A DNA stretch of 64,000 nt, taken from positions 68,798 through 132,797 of the forward strand of contig KV419453.1 in assembly GCA_001630475.1 (NCBI GenBank), given 5' to 3'. Shown here in pieces: positions 22,136 to 34,110 of the stretch. This DNA is from Sistotremastrum niveocremeum HHB9708. Taxonomy: Eukaryota > Basidiomycota > Agaricomycetes > Sistotremastrales > Sistotremastraceae. The notes under the pieces were generated by a model. The model ran no database searches. It was not told the origin of the DNA and was given only the letters and a program-made list of their open reading frames with translations. Made by a program: the position numbers and the translations under genes. Every line of letters starts with the position of its first letter. Within the stretch, counting starts at the first letter, position 1.

Positions 22136-23992
22136 TCATTCCGCTTTCTTGTGTGAGTCAAGCTTCTGTTGCTTCCTCTGTTTGCGCCAAACTTTGAACT
22201 CTTTGATTCCGGTGACGAAAAGGGGTACGAGTATGGGAGCAAAGAGCGGCAAGTAAACCGCATAGTTATGGGCATCTGGGAAATAGAGCAGCGCTAGCAT
22301 TCCGGGATTAAAGAAGGCATGCGACGACGTGCTCAACGCCCGATCAGAATATGCCAATAATTCTGAAGGCGAAAGAGGGAGTGGGGGGTAAAACTAAAAT
22401 TTCATGCTCAGAATTGAATATGACACAGTGATGGGGAAAATGTTAACCTTGGCCAGGGCATCCAGGGCTGTGTTAACATCTTCTCGAACATCTTTGCCCA
22501 CGGGCATTTGTTGAATCGAATTGACGACTTTCACAATGCTATTCAATGCATCGACACTGCGATTCACGTTCTCAATGGTCCTTCGACGCATGAGAGCGTC
22601 AAGTTGCCATTGAGAGATATCAGAGGAATCAGTGATACACTGACTGTTTGCCGATACGCCAAGGAGAGCGAGCAGCTGATTTTCGTATATGGACAATACG
22701 TCCTGGAGGACTGTATCCGGCAATGGGCCCAATGGTTGCCCCAAGGCCGGAGGATTATAGATGACAACGCCACCCCACTGCGGGACTAGAAAGGCCTTGA
22801 AGTTATCATCGTGCTCTGTATGGCCGTCAGAATTTTAGGGTGAAGGGATGGTACACTCCGCCCGTACCCATGCTCGATTCTATGTGCAAGGGACGGTGTT
22901 CTTTTGAAGGGATGAACAGCAGAAAATGAAGTACCGGATCGGTGGTCACTCCAGAAGCTATCGAACGATAATCAACATATATCCTAAGCGGAATTGAAAG
23001 AGATGTTACCCAGTGTCCATTCTGCAGAGTTCACGAAAACAGTCAATTGATCTCGCGATATGACATGCCCATTATCGACTCTTTGGGGGTCGAAGGCCAG
23101 GGGCGCATAAAACTGAGTCTGGCTTTCTACAGAGAAGTTGTGCAAAGGAGAAAGTCTCTCTAGGAGTGGAGCCACATGACCTGCGCCCTGTCAGTCTATA
23201 CATCACAGCAGTCGACGAACCGACCTTGGAACAAAGATTCTATGTTCCACGATGAAAACGAGTCTTCCATAAAAACTTCTTCATTTAGGAGACTAAAAGC
23301 CAAACGAACTTTCGGCGCATATTGTACGACTCGTCGTTCGTGTGCTGCAGAACTGCGGGGCGCCAGAAGCTCGCACAGTGTGGCGGTCATTTGAGTTGCA
23401 AGAGATGCTGCTCAACAAGCCATCAGAATCTCACTCACATCAAAGAAGAGCACTCTAACCACCTTTATTCGCCCTATTGACTTCCCACCGCAGAGATCGA
23501 CCGTCAATCTTACAATCCGCGGAGCCTGCTTTCAACACCAATCGGTAATCATAGTCTGATGTACTGCCTTGACTACGATTAGCCTCAATTATCCAATATA
23601 TGCGATTAGGAGCCGCACTTTGAGCATTGGTCACCACTAGAGCCAGCCCGGCGGAAGAAGTGCAACTTTGCAGACTGGTTTGCAAAGTACGGACGAAATG
23701 ATCGGAGTTGGCCAGAATGTTGTCCACATCATCTAAATACAAGTTTACAGGGATGTCGACCTAGAAACTCCACCGTTACTGAGCTCTTTTCCTCACTGAA
23801 TTAGCTCACTGGCTGACCCTGTAGCGAAATGACTTGAGATTCTGGTAAGGATAAACGCTGGATGGAGGTAGTGTATAGCCAGATAGGAAGGCCAATTATG
23901 ACAGCAACCCAATACGACAGAATGATCAGCCTACGAATCGACGGTGTTTGGAATGCAACGGCACTCTCAGCTGGGAGAGCCGTGTCAGCCAT
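22136..23992 (-). CDS. GPI17: GPI transamidase subunit PIG-S/Gpi17
   Basis: A subunit of the ER complex that attaches GPI anchors to proteins. An N-terminal membrane helix (LIILSYWVAVIIGLPIWLYTT) is followed by a luminal domain with VDIPVNLYLD, FTLNDE-type blocks, QTQFYAPLAF, FVNSAEWTL, FLVPQWGGVVIYNPP, and a C-terminal region AKFYPPLPLSPSELLAYSDRA, where the exon is joined across a 55-nt intron. The second membrane helix is VYLPLFAPILVPLFVTGI, followed by a basic cytosolic tail. These match PIG-S in order and topology. The ATG at 23992 opens the protein. It is head to head with SNT1, 249 bp apart. Confidence 0.9.
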
Positions 23993-24241
23993 TTAGGTTC
24001 ATGGCGTGTTGAAGCGGAGACCGAAAGGTCTTCGCCATTTCAAACCTCCACCCCCGACACTTGGTACTCATTATCCTCTCCCATCTAATATTCTGAATCT
24101 GTTGCTTGGGTACCCGTTGCATAATATCTGGCCAAATTTCTACAGACTGTAATAATTACCTCCTTCCCGCTCCGAGCCACAGGCCGTGGTTTGATACATC
24201 TTGTGAGCTCTACAACGAAACCTCCTCTGCTAGGAAATACG
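23993..24241. promoter_or_regulatory. 249 bp divergent promoter GPI17 / SNT1
   Basis: Region between the starts of the minus-strand PIG-S gene and the plus-strand SNT1 gene. An in-frame ATG at 24191 could lengthen SNT1 by 17 residues. No other feature is evident. Confidence 0.45.
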
Positions 24242-27200
24242 ATGTCTCTGGGTGCACGGCCTACCACTTTGCCAGAAAGGCCTACAGGGCAGGTATTCTC
24301 GGAAGATATTCTGAGGACGCACCATTCCCATGAGGTGAGTCTGTTATTCAACTCCAGAACATACCACAGAAACATTGCAATGCTATTCATGTTAGAAATA
24401 TCCCCTGCTGCAACACCGAAGCGCTGCTGCTCCACTTGTCCCTATTGCTCCCCCTCGTATGCGAGATCGTGATTACAGAGAACATTACAACCCGTACCCT
24501 CATGGCCGAGCAAGGTCGCCGAATAGACCTCCTTCCCCCCGTCAATATCACGATCCCCCAACTTCTTCGTCTGCTCCAGATTATGACCCAAGGAGACGTC
24601 TCTCGTATAATTCTCGAGTTCCTCAGTCTGATTCTTGGAGGCCCCTTCGAGAACCACCTACAAACCGTGTTACATCCCAACCATTGCGCCGAGACACGAG
24701 AGAGGGTAATTCTTCAAGCACAAGAAGCTGGAACCCAGATCGATCTTTCCAGCCCTCTGCTTCGTGGTCGCGGAATCGCGACGACTATTCACCGTTAGAA
24801 TCTCTCATGGTCCATAAAATTCTCTCAATAATAATTTCTTTCTAGACCCCCAAGATCTCCCGTGGTGCCACGAAAACCTGTTGATTTTCACGCCTCTGGT
24901 CCCTCTCTTTCGTACATGCAACATGATGATTATCGTCCTGTGGGCGACAGTGAAGCGGAGTCCTATTCACCGTTAGAATTTCTCATGGTACACAAGATTC
25001 TTTGAATAATAGTTTCTTTGCAGACCTCCAAGACCTCCAAGACCCCTGGTACGGAAACCTCCTGAGTTTCAACCCTCTGGTCCCTCTCGTTCGTACATAG
25101 CACATGAGCATTATCCTCCCCCCGGCAGAGATTCAGGGTCCTATCCGGATCGTCCCGATTTCAGATCTGCGGACAATGTTTACAGTAGGCGGAACCCTCG
25201 ACCAACAAATCGACCCTCTGCTTTAGGTTCGTATAAACGTAAAGAGAGGGAAGACTCGCACTTTCGAGATAGACCTGATACACATCCTTATAAGGAGATT
25301 TATACTCGTCATTCTAGAGAACGGTCGATCAGCTCGGATTCCTCCGAAGCTTCTGCAGAACCTGCGCGGGCCCGACCGAGACATCGTATACCAGCTCACC
25401 CTCTGCATCCTACAGGATCAGTTTGGGATCGCTCCCCACCCAGAGCCCCATATGCACACCGTCGGTCGCCCGCGAGATATGTCAGACCCAGTCCGGAGCA
25501 ATCCCCTCGGCCTCCCTCTAGCCATAAGTACCAAAAATCGAAATCGCAGCGTTCGCGAACTCCTTCAGTATCGAGTGCGTCGGATATGTCTATTGCAGAT
25601 TCCGTACAGTCGTCTCGTCGTTCGACCCCCGCCGAACCTTCGTCACTGAAGGCAACGAACGGCAGAAGGTCATCCTCGGTGGAGGTTGAACGTGATGGTG
25701 CTCATTCGAGGGCAGTCAAAGAGGAACAAGCTCAACGAGCCGCCTCTTACGACTCTATCAGGTCTTCGTCGCCTGAAGCCGATACTGGTGACACCCAGAC
25801 GGTTCCCGGCCTCGACATGCAAGCCTATATGCCTACTGAAGAGGCTGCGGAGGTGATGCTCCCCAAGACGTTGGAGCTGCCTGGTGATGCCACGCCTAAA
25901 GCCATGGTCGCAGAGCTCGATGGCGCGGCAGAGGCTGATCAATCCTCGCATACCGATGTTCCCAGGCCTGACAAGGTCTTCGAAGACGAGGAACCCTCCC
26001 CTAACGTATCTCGAAAACTTTCTTCCCCTCAAGTTTCACCTGTAATCCCTTCGAACGACGCGCCAGATGCACCAGATGCACCGCTCCTAGAAGAGGATGC
26101 CATTATGGGTGCCCCTGACGGCCAAGAGTCGATTGAGGTTCCTTTGGAATCAATTCCTGTTGGGGACGAGCAACCCGTGCCTCACTTGACCTCACCACCT
26201 CCAGTATCCCAACCGATGGTCACTCTACAGCCTTCCGTGGAAAGGGTACCCGAGCAGGAAGTCCACCAAGAACACAGTCTGCCGATTGCTCCTGTGGTAA
26301 TGCCACAGCATCGCGAGGATCAAGAGAACGGACACAATCAGACGGCAAAGGTTTCCCAAACATCACGTCCTTCCGATTCACCAGCGTATGTCTTCTCCAA
26401 GCCGATACAGGTTACTCCACAGCCGTCAATCGCAGCTGCTCTTCGAGTCTGCATTGCAGCTCGCCGCGAGGATGATAGAGCCACTCGAGACGACCGCGTG
26501 AACAAAATTCTAGCCGCCAACAGAGCGCTCGTCGACAGTCCCAGATATGATGTCGACACCACGGCCGACGAACTGATATATGAAGTCTTGAACGGGAAAA
26601 CACTCCGCAAAAGGTTGCAGCTTTTTTCCGGAGAGCGAGAAAACTTCCTTTCGAAATTCGCTGCGCGCGAGTACAGGCTGCGCGAGAAATCTGAGAGCCT
26701 CAGGGAAGAGTATAAACAGCTCCACGAGAAATGGGTGACACACTGTAAACGTCTTGACGACTTAGCTAAGCTAGGTGTTAACGAACCAGTCCCTCCTACT
26801 CCGGCTGAAGAGGCCCCCGCGATTGGCGGTAGAACGACTCGACGTAGCGCGGCAGCAGGGCACTCTGATATCATACATACAGACTTGGACATGGAACGAG
26901 TCATAGCTGGTCTAAACAACGACAACGCCACAGACCCCAACTATCTGGCGGCCGACAATCTCGCTCGCATTCCAGATATGATCAGTCTCACCATGGGGGA
27001 CAATGTTGTGCTTTATGACGATTCCAATGGTCTGATTGAGGACCCCCATCAGTTCTTTGACTTCGGCGCTAGGCCTGAAGTTTGGACAGAAGAGGAGAAG
27101 GACATTTTCCTCCATCAGTATGCTCTTTACCCCAAACAGTTTGGCGCGATCGCCAAGGCTCTGGAGAATAAGAGCCCTGCAGATTGCGTTCTCTTCTATT

Positions 27201-28566
27201 ACTTGCACAAGAAAGGACACATCGATTTCCGAGACGCCGTCACGAGATTCGCTCCTGGGAGACGACGGAGGGGAGCTCGCAAGTCGGGCAAGCAAAAAGG
27301 CAACGCTCTCATTTCGGATATTGCCAGTTCCAGACCCAGGCGAGTTGCGCAGAAGGATTCTCCTGCGCCATCCCCCTTCCCAGATGGCGAGGAGCCTCGT
27401 CCACGACGTCGGGGAAGACCTAGCAACGCAGAGCTGGCGGCCGCGGCATTGGCAGCCAAGAAGCAGAGACAGGCTCGTCGGGCTGCTAATGGGGAGGCCT
27501 CTCCTGCCGATTCTGAAGTCGAGAGACCAGAAGGGCGCCGCAGGACCACATTGACAGCTCGAGCCAGAGCCTCTATGGAAGTCGACGGAGTCGAAGTTAC
27601 TGCCACGAAACGTCCATATAGGAAAGTCGCCAGAAAACAGGTTGCAACACCACCCGTTTCCGTTGTTGCTACTGCAGTCCCAGTCAACACGACGGTTGCT
27701 TTTGCAACGACTGGCAAGACCGTCGCTGCTCCAGGCCCCATTGCCAATGCGGTATCCCATACTTTTGTAGGAACTCCGGGAGTGCCTGCCATGGCCAGAG
27801 TGTCTACTCCGCAGGAAGCTGAAAAATCCACTTCAAGGGCTCCCAAGTCTGTAGGGTCTAGTTCTTGGACGGATCAAGAGCAAGGTTAGTGAAGGCTAGT
27901 TTCTATGCGCGGTTACGTTGTTAAAACAACTGTCATGCGTTCAGAGCAATTTCTATCGCTTCTACGTCAACACGGTCCAAACTTCAAGCGCATCTCTGCT
28001 TCAATGCCCAACAAAGTAAGTCTCTGCAGAATACAAGCGAAATGAATCCAACATTCCTTCAGACCGCAATCCAATTGCAGACCTGGTTCAGAGCCAACGA
28101 TGCTCGGCTCGGCTTGTCCGCTATAGCGGCAGCTGCCGAAGAGCACCCCCCGAGTCCGGAATTTGCCAAACAATCCGTGAGCATGCATTGCCGTAGCATA
28201 TTGACTCTACTCACCACGATCCCCTTTCTAGATTATGCGAACAAAAGGTCCTGATCCCAATCCGAAAGTTTCCCAGGCCCCAGCGTCGGTTGGGAACCAA
28301 CAACGACATGGCGTCCCACGTAAGAATTCATTCCAATTGTGAAGACGGTTTCAATCATGAGCTGACTGTTGTTATTAGACGTCTGGATTGCTCCGCAGTA
28401 CACCGGCTTCATGGGCTATCCTATGCCGACAGGACCACCGTCTGGAGTCCAGACCTATCCAGGTCCTCACCCACCGTTTCCCGTGTCTTATATCCCTCCA
28501 CCACCGAATGGTTACTCGGCATCGCATTACAGTAGCCCATATCCTGGTAACCACTACGCTCCTTAA
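24242..28566 (+). CDS. SNT1: Snt1/SMRT-type SANT-domain corepressor
   Basis: Snt1 is the SANT subunit of the Set3 histone deacetylase complex and is related to animal NCoR/SMRT. The first half is disordered and rich in Arg, Ser and Pro, beginning MSLGARPTTLPERP. A conserved helical block follows (LAANRALVDSPRYDVD, REKSESLREEYKQL), then SANT1: EVWTEEEKDIFLHQYALYPK, FGAIAKALENKSPADCVLFY, YLHKK. After a basic AT-hook-like stretch (RRRGRPSNAE) comes SANT2, built across an intron: SSWTDQEQEQFLSLLRQHG, FKRISASMPNKT, LQTWFRAN. The C-terminus is Pro/Tyr-rich and ends GNHYAP (stop at 28564-28566). At 24785-25141 an exon-intron unit is tandemly duplicated in frame. About 1,250 residues in about nine exons. 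Confidence 0.87.
24785..25141 (+). repeat. Tandem duplication of an exon-intron unit within SNT1
   Basis: Two copies, 24785-24963 and 24964-25141, about 179 bp each. Each begins TATTCACCGTTAGAAT, contains a complete short intron with donor GTTAGAAT and acceptor CTAG or GCAG, and then an exon encoding PP-R-RP...VRKP-F-(A/P)SGPS-SY. The introns and exons both align; the copies have diverged and carry a few small length differences. Because the intron phase is the same in both, the protein stays in frame and gains an extra Pro/Arg-rich module. Confidence 0.88.
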
Positions 28567-28757
28567 TTCATGCCAGTCTCTTCGGCCCGTCAAATATCGC
28601 ACCATCAATGACTGCATGATAAATTGTATTTCAATTATTATACGGGTACACATCGCTCCTTTCATCCAACGCATTGTAAGCATTACGGTCATTATTATAC
28701 CCTCATTTGTCCTGTAGTTGTATGACTACGCATAGATTATTGATAGCTCGCTACCCA

Positions 28758-29358
28758 TCAGCGTCTTCCTTCCACGAGAATGATGTGATAACCGAATGAA
28801 GTTTTGACCAGCGGAGACAAGATAGGCTTATCCAGGGTAGAAGGCTGAAGTGCAAACGCAGCCTCTTGGAATGGGCCCTGGAAGTCATGAAGGTTGAGCG
28901 GGAACTCGATGGACAACCAGGAATACAGACCACCATGGACCCTCTGTTCATCCAGCCAAGACTACCACCGGCTGAAAGAATCTTGAGTGTGGTCGGTTAT
29001 TTGGGAAAATCTGGAATGACCTTTTGCCTTGTCCTCGGAGTATTCTTGTGCAACTTTATCGAAGCGTTGGCCGTCCTAAGGTTGCGCCGATGACGAAGAT
29101 CGTGTGGAATCAAAGAATAATGTATACCTTAATCTTCTGCAGCGCTTCCAAAACTTTGGATTGCTTCTCACATAAAATATGTCGAACGTTGACAGCGTTG
29201 GCAGGTTTCAAGGCAGCGGAAGTAGCGGTAGACTTTGAGCCCTAACAATCACGATGTAAGGAACAACGTGAGATCTAATCAAGACAGAATAGACGAGCTT
29301 TGTCGTCAGACTTGGACGCTTTAGAACTAGATTTATCTCCCTTGTTTTTGGCACCCAT
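28758..29358 (-). CDS. PIN4: Parvulin-type peptidyl-prolyl isomerase (Par14/PIN4)
   Basis: A small rotamase of the Par14 class, linked in animals to pre-rRNA processing. Pieces join to about 129 residues: a basic Lys/Ser-rich N-terminus ([13 protein letters not shown]), [48 protein letters not shown], and [16 protein letters not shown] with the final [15 protein letters not shown]. These match Par14 residue by residue in layout; a WW domain, as in Pin1, is absent. The stop is at 28758-28760. The junction between the basic exon and the next one has no clean GT donor in the needed phase, so the N-terminal splice is unresolved. Head to head with RLI1. Confidence 0.87.
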
Positions 29359-29485
29359 CCTGTTCGTGGTCAATCAGAGTTGTGCGAGTGGTCCGAACGA
29401 GCGCTTCGTGCCGTGACCGCAACTAGATTTTCATCGCACCGCCGCCTCGACGGTTCCGGTCGACTCGACTCAAATTCCTTCCACC
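29359..29485. promoter_or_regulatory. 127 bp divergent promoter PIN4 / RLI1
   Basis: Region between the two start codons; both neighbours act in ribosome biology, which would fit shared control, but this is inference. Confidence 0.45.
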
Positions 29486-31826
29486 ATGGCGGACAAAATC
29501 ACTCGTATTGCGATCGTCGATACTAATAAGTGCAAGCCAAAGAGATGCGCTCAGGAGTGCAAAAAGGTCCGCATCCATTTGACAAAGTACCACCTCATTC
29601 CAACCTTGAGCTTGTGACAGTCATGTCCGGTCGTCAAAATGGGTATCGACCTTCGCTATATGTGTGGATCATAGATTAACGATGCCCCAGGAAAGCTTTG
29701 CATCGAAGTCAAATCAACCGATAAGATCGCGTTCATCTCAGAATTTCTGTGCATAGGTTGTGGTATCTGTGTTAAGAAGTACGTCCGTGCCATGAGTTGT
29801 TGCATGATGTCTACTGATATTTTCACCATCGAGATGTCCTTTTGAAGCCATAACCATCATTAATCTCCCCACCAATCTTGAATCCGAAGTCACCCACCGT
29901 TATGCCGCGAATGCATTCAAGCTTCATCGATTGCCGACACCGAGACCGGGCCAAGTACTGGGGCTGGTTGGAACGAATGGTATAGGAAAGAGTACTGCAT
30001 TGAAGGTCTTGGCTGGAAAATTGAAGCCCAATCTGGGCAGATATGACGTGCGTCATAATTTTCACTCTCATGACATGGCGACGCCGAAACTCGTGTTCAG
30101 GATCCCCCAGATTGGCAGGAGATCTTGAAATATTTCCGTGGCTCTGAATTACAGAATTACTTTACGAAAGTACTCGAAGATAATCTGAAAGCCCTCATCA
30201 AACCGCAATACGTCGATCAGATCCCCCGAGCTGTCAAAGAAGGAATGACCGTCTCGCAAATGCTGGACGGAAAACTCGAACTGGACAACAAAGAGATCAT
30301 CTGTCGTGATTTGGAACTCAACGAAGTTTTGGGACGACAGGTCAACCAACTTTCTGGTGGAGAATTGCAACGATTTGCTATTGCCATGTCGTGTATTCAG
30401 AGAGCCGACGTGTATGTCATGATCCACTCTCGATATAGAGAAACTCACTCAGTTACACGATTTCTAGATATATGTTCGACGAACCATCCAGTTACCTCGA
30501 TATCAAGCAACGGTTACGAGCCGCCGAAGTCATCCGATCCCTTCTCAACCCTGACTGTTATGTCGTGGCCGTTGAGCACGACTTGTCCGTCCTTGATTAT
30601 CTCTCCGACTTCATCTGCTGTCTGTACGGAAAGCCCTCTATGTATGGCGTAGTGACAATGCCTTCATCGGTTCGAGAGGGTACGTGGCATATCGCTATAT
30701 CCGACATCTATCTTAACAAACATCACTAGGAATCAATATCTTCTTGGACGGATTCATCCCCACCGAAAATCTTCGATTCCGAGAGGAATCACTATCATTC
30801 AAGATGGTAGAGAATGCAGAAGAGCTGTTACAAGACAAAACTCGACACTACTCTTATCCCTCAATGACTAAGACTCTCGGGGGTTTCAAACTCACTGTGG
30901 AAGCTGGCGACTTTACTGATTCGGAGATCATCGTCATGTTGGGTGAAAACGGTACAGGAAAGACAACATTCGTACGATTGCTCGCAGGAGATAGTCCCGA
31001 TGTGGAGACAGACAAACAAGCCCTGAATGTGTCCCTCAAACCTCAAACCATCTCGCCGAAGTTCCCGGGGAGCGTTAGGATGTTGTTATTGAAACAGATC
31101 AAACAGGCATTCATGCACCCTCAATTCCAGACTGATGTAGTCAAACCCATGAATCTCGATAACATCATTGACCAAGACGTCAAAACCTTGTCTGGTGGAG
31201 AATTGCAAAGAGTAGCCATCGTCCTCGCATTAGGTAAACGAATTCTTTCATTCCACACAAGAGGTTGTGAGCTTGACATCATTGCACAGGCAAGCCGAAC
31301 GTCTCTGTATATCTTTTGGACGAACCGAGTTCTTTCTTGGATTCCGAGCAGCGTATCGTGGCGAGCAAGGTCATTAAACGGTGAGAAATCCTAGAATCCT
31401 GAGCACGCGTTGTCGCACGTTTCTGACATCATGCAGATTCATCCTTCACGCTAAGAAGACCGCGTTCGTCATCGAGCACGATTTCATTATGGCAACGTAT
31501 CTGGCCGATCGTGTAATTGTGTTTGAAGGCAAACCCGCCGTGTCCGCAACGGCAACACCGTGCGTTCCTGTCTATTTTTGTTTCCATTGTGCTGATTGTG
31601 GAGCTGCTTTTTGCAGACCACAATCATTGCTATCCGGCATGAACCGCTTCTTGGCGTCCCTCGAAATCACATTCCGTCGAGACCCCACAAATTATCGACC
31701 AAGAGTGAACAAAATGAATAGCGTGAAAGACCGCGAGCAAAAAGGTGGGAACATTCATTTCCGTAGCTTCTGGTGCCTGAGTCTTTATCTCTAGCGGCTG
31801 GGAATTACTTCTTCCTCGAGGAGTAG
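29486..31826 (+). CDS. RLI1: Rli1/ABCE1 ribosome-recycling ATPase
   Basis: ABCE1 splits post-termination ribosomes and carries two 4Fe-4S clusters. The N-terminus has the cluster cysteines in [17 protein letters not shown] and [18 protein letters not shown] domain 1: Walker [10 protein letters not shown], signature [12 protein letters not shown], Walker [14 protein letters not shown] domain 2: Walker [10 protein letters not shown], signature [12 protein letters not shown], Walker [15 protein letters not shown], followed by AFVIEHDF. The end is [13 protein letters not shown], the family C-terminus, joined across an intron (stop TAG 31824-31826). All catalytic elements are present. Exon boundaries fall at short introns throughout. 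About 600 residues, the usual length. Confidence 0.96.
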
Positions 31827-31988
31827 AGAGACGGAGCAGTGTTGCGTGTGATTGTTGAGATATAGTGTACACTCCGTAGCCCTCGAAATGTAGATTAGGG
31901 AGCGGCACGGACGATGCCGGTTGATTTAGGGCAGGCACAAACGCGACAGGATTACAATCTCGTTGACGCGTCTTGAACACGAAATCCA

Positions 31989-32467
31989 ATGGCTCAAATC
32001 GAGGATGTACGAATCAACGGGAAGATGATGGGGGAGTACGTGGGCAAGATTGCACGGATGGTCGGGAAGGTGAACCGGGTGCGATACAACGTTTCTCAGC
32101 TGCGTTACGCGTGCATCCTGATACACGGTACAGGTCGTCGATAGGAGCGCGGTGTTCACTACATCTGACGGAATGACCATCAGTGTCACGCTTCTCCCGG
32201 TGCGAATGGCGTTGTGCTGATTCGTTGACACGCGACTGATAAGCAGTACAGGACGCAAAGATTACTGATACTATTGTGGAATTTGTGGGCCAGGTCGTGA
32301 ACGACACGACGCTGAAGATGCTGGCGGTGTACAACATGGGCGATGACGAAGGTGCGATAAGAGGTCTGGCTTAATGCGTCCCTGACCCCGTTTCAGATTT
32401 GCTTTCGGTGGTGGACCAGACAGTCGAGTTGATACACAAGCCCCAGTTTTCGAATATGTTCTACTGA
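31989..32467 (+). CDS. RFA3: Replication protein A 14 kDa subunit (Rfa3)
   Basis: The small OB-fold subunit of the single-strand DNA-binding RPA trimer. Four exons give about 110 residues: MAQIEDVRINGKMMGEYVGK with IARMVGKVNR, VVDRSAVFTTSDGMTISVTL, DAKITDTIVEFVGQVV, VYNMGDDE, and DLLSVVDQTVELIHKPQF ending MFY. The pattern of an OB barrel and a C-terminal helix that joins the trimer core matches RPA14. The ATG at 31989 is the first in frame; the stop is 32465-32467. It follows RLI1 by 162 bp on the same strand. Confidence 0.85.
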
Positions 32468-32611
32468 TTGTCTGTGCTTACATAATACGACTATCGGTCC
32501 GATCAGCTCAGGGTGCAGTTCTTCCAAGTCGATGCATGTGATTTCTGCTATCCTCATAACTCGCGCTTGATTTGCATTCCCTTCGTCGCTCTTCGTCGTC
32601 GCCTTATCACA

Positions 32612-33932
32612 ATGTCTACAGAGACCATCACCGCGCCCGCTGCTGCCCCCGAGCTCTCCATCTTCCACAGAGTCTACTCGATCCCAATCGTCGCCGACTC
32701 CCTCGCCACTATCCACTCGTCGCTCTCGAACAACTCGTATACTCGTTCACCCTACGTCGCTGCCCAGTCTTTGGGTGGAAAGGCTTACAGCTTCTCTGAA
32801 CCTATTCAAGCTCGTCTCGCCCCTGTCCTCACTCGTGCAGACGGCCTAGCAAACAAGGGGCTTGATGTCGTTGAATCTCGCTACCCTTACCCATTCCAAA
32901 CACCCACCCAGGACATCTATCGCGATATCAAACAGAACACAGACCAGGCTGTTGATGTAGCCAATAAGACTATCGACCTGCGTATCAGAACACCAGCCTA
33001 CGGCATCGCTCAGGGTCTGGATCAGGTGCTTTAAACTCACCTCCGTTTATCCCTCATCCACATGACATCTAATCCCTCGTATATTCAGCGATTAGCACCC
33101 CTCGTTGATCAATATGCCGTTGTACTCACCCGCTTTGCCGGCCAGCAGCCTCAATCACCCGTCAGCTCTACACCAGAGTCTACCGAGCTCGCGACTTCTT
33201 CCTCACAAGTCGAACGCGCATATCGCCTTACTGTGGATCTTCGCGATCAGATCTACAACCTCTCAAGTGATCAACTCAAGCAGCTCCAAACTCAAAACGC
33301 CTATGTGTGAGTCCTTCTCAGCTTCGCTTCGCGTTGTCGCGCGGCCCTGAAGTCATCTGACAAATCCCCATTCAGCCAACGTGCGACGGAAACAATCCAT
33401 AATCTTAATGGCCTCCTTGCCTCCTCCTATTCAAATATCCGGGGAAAAGGCGTGTCGCTAGGCAAAGAAACTCAGTCTCGAATTCAAGTCCTCAGTCATA
33501 ACCTTGTTCAGGAACTCGAAAAAATTCAGGCATGTCGCTGTCTCAGCTTCTGAGCTTTGAAACCCTTATCTTATCTGTTTTGCACAGGCTGCAACGGCCA
33601 GTCTGCCTTCGCACCTTCAGGCGAGATTAGAGCCAGTTCAGGCTGGTTTCAAATCCACGATAACTGAGATCTCAACAATACTCCGTTCTGATATTCCAGT
33701 GAGCGAGAAGACGTCCAAGATTGGTTCAATGGTCCAAACCCAAGTCCAGCCGGTTCTCGATTCAACGCTTGACGTCGTTCACGCCTATGCCGAGGCTTCA
33801 CGGAAATATATCGGGCTTAGCGTCGAAGAAATCAAACCTGCAGTCGAAGAGACTGAAGCGACGATAGATGCACATGTGAACGGGAATGGGAATGGCGCAG
33901 CTGCGAATGGGAATGGAAACGGGCATACATGA
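32612..33932 (+). CDS. Perilipin-like lipid-droplet protein (Mpl1/Cap20 type)
   Basis: Fungal perilipins coat lipid droplets and influence fat storage. The start MSTETITAPAAAPELSIFHR leads into VYSIPIVADSL, and a series of amphipathic helical repeats follows (QARLAPVLTRADGLANKGL, VDVANKTIDLRIRTPAYGIA, VERAYRLTVDLRDQIYNL, LPSHLQARLEPVQAGF), typical of the PAT/11-mer type. The C-terminus is a Gly/Asn simple repeat (NGNGNG, AANGNGNG). Short introns near 33024-33088 and two further ones are clear by frame. About 330 residues. The ATG at 32612 is the first one of the gene; the frame extends upstream without another good start. Confidence 0.8.
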
Positions 33933-34110
33933 CCTGGCCTTCTCATTGTTTTCATTATCTGTGTAATCTGTTTTTGTTGTTATCTTTCAGTGTGACATTT
34001 CTTCATTATGGCGTGTTATCCATCGCATTTCTTTCCCCTGGATAGACCAGTGTTTTCTTTGATCTCATAGATTACGTGAGCCGGTAGAGTAGGAGAAGAC
34101 AGAAAAATCA

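Noticed and set aside
26338-26940. 200-residue minus-strand frame
   Set aside because: Also an antisense shadow of SNT1, Ser/Arg-rich without a domain.
26912-27760. 282-residue minus-strand frame
   Set aside because: It is the antisense shadow of the SNT1 exon that encodes a SANT domain; the plus-strand protein is clearly the real one.
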